Shown here piece by piece: positions 7,710 through 7,839 of a stretch of 7,839 nucleotides of DNA (positions within the stretch are counted from its first letter, which is position 1; each line of letters starts with the position of its first letter). A program made the position numbers and the translations under genes. The stretch is taken from NCBI GenBank assembly GCA_937883885.1, contig CAKZXL010000140.1:1-7839 (forward strand), read 5' to 3'. The notes below the pieces were generated by a model. It was not told the origin of the DNA and searched no databases. It worked only from the letters and a program-made list of their open reading frames with translations. Origin of the DNA: an uncultured Aquincola sp. Its GTDB lineage: Bacteria > Pseudomonadota > Gammaproteobacteria > Burkholderiales > Burkholderiaceae.

Positions 7710-7839
7710 CTAGCGCTCCACCGCCTGCCCCACGTAGCGCGACACCTTGGGCGGCGCCTCGCCGCGGTGGAAGCCGAGGCGCCGGTCGCGCAGCGCCAGT
7801 TCCACCGCGGTGATGCGGTCGAAGCGGCGCAGGTGCTCG
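7710..7839 (-). CDS. Unrecognised gene, 3' end only (runs off the window)
   Basis: An open frame enters from the right edge and ends at a TAG (7712-7710), giving the last 42 residues of a protein. The peptide begins EHLRRFDRITAVELALRD and includes RRLGFHRGEAPPKVSRYVGQ before its final VER. It has balanced charged residues, an alpha-helical look and GC-rich third positions like the neighbouring real genes. I do not recognise the family. It converges on the small membrane-protein gene, leaving only 24 bases between stop codons, with no obvious terminator in that gap. Confidence 0.55.
   Translation of the reverse strand, partial: EHLRRFDRITAVELALRDRRLGFHRGEAPPKVSRYVGQAVER

Overview
The window is very GC-rich DNA with strong G/C bias at third codon positions. 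The encoded proteins look like those of a motile Gram-negative betaproteobacterium, most likely Burkholderiales (Rubrivivax/Ideonella/Leptothrix type). This rests on remembered family resemblance and codon use; no search was run. It holds eight coding sequences, one of them cut by the right edge. No rRNA, tRNA, CRISPR array or insertion sequence was seen, and no gene-free stretch exceeds 300 bases.

Left half, all on the minus strand. The secreted hypothetical protein (4483-5211) is followed by a gene pair for a soluble periplasmic Cache-domain protein (3940-4401) and a methyl-accepting chemotaxis protein (2347-3906). Then comes a large-subunit, clade 2 catalase, katE (82-2214). A sequence closely matching a flagellar sigma-28 (FliA) promoter lies just upstream of the Cache/MCP pair, which fits a chemotaxis operon in the late flagellar regulon. 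The 132-base gap between mcp and katE holds three perfect inverted repeats. The one nearest katE pairs with the katE Shine-Dalgarno sequence.

Right half, on the plus strand. A DUF3455-type lipoprotein (5435-5983) is followed by an ECF sigma factor (6042-6602) and its RskA-type membrane anti-sigma factor (6599-7333), which overlap as ATGA. Next is a small two-helix membrane protein with a LiaI/LiaF-like region (7416-7685). Strong GC-rich inverted repeats sit before the sigma gene and after the anti-sigma gene. The 3' end of an unrecognised minus-strand gene (7710 to the edge) converges on the last gene.

Taken together, the window has a sensory module (Cache protein plus MCP, probably FliA-controlled), an oxidative-stress enzyme (KatE) and an envelope-stress-type regulatory cassette (ECF/anti-sigma plus lipoprotein and small membrane protein). 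I see no wholly new system. The points most worth following are the separate periplasmic Cache protein paired with an MCP, the FliA-like promoter, the hairpin over the katE ribosome-binding site, and the cysteine that replaces the histidine crosslinked to the haem-ligand tyrosine in E. coli HPII.
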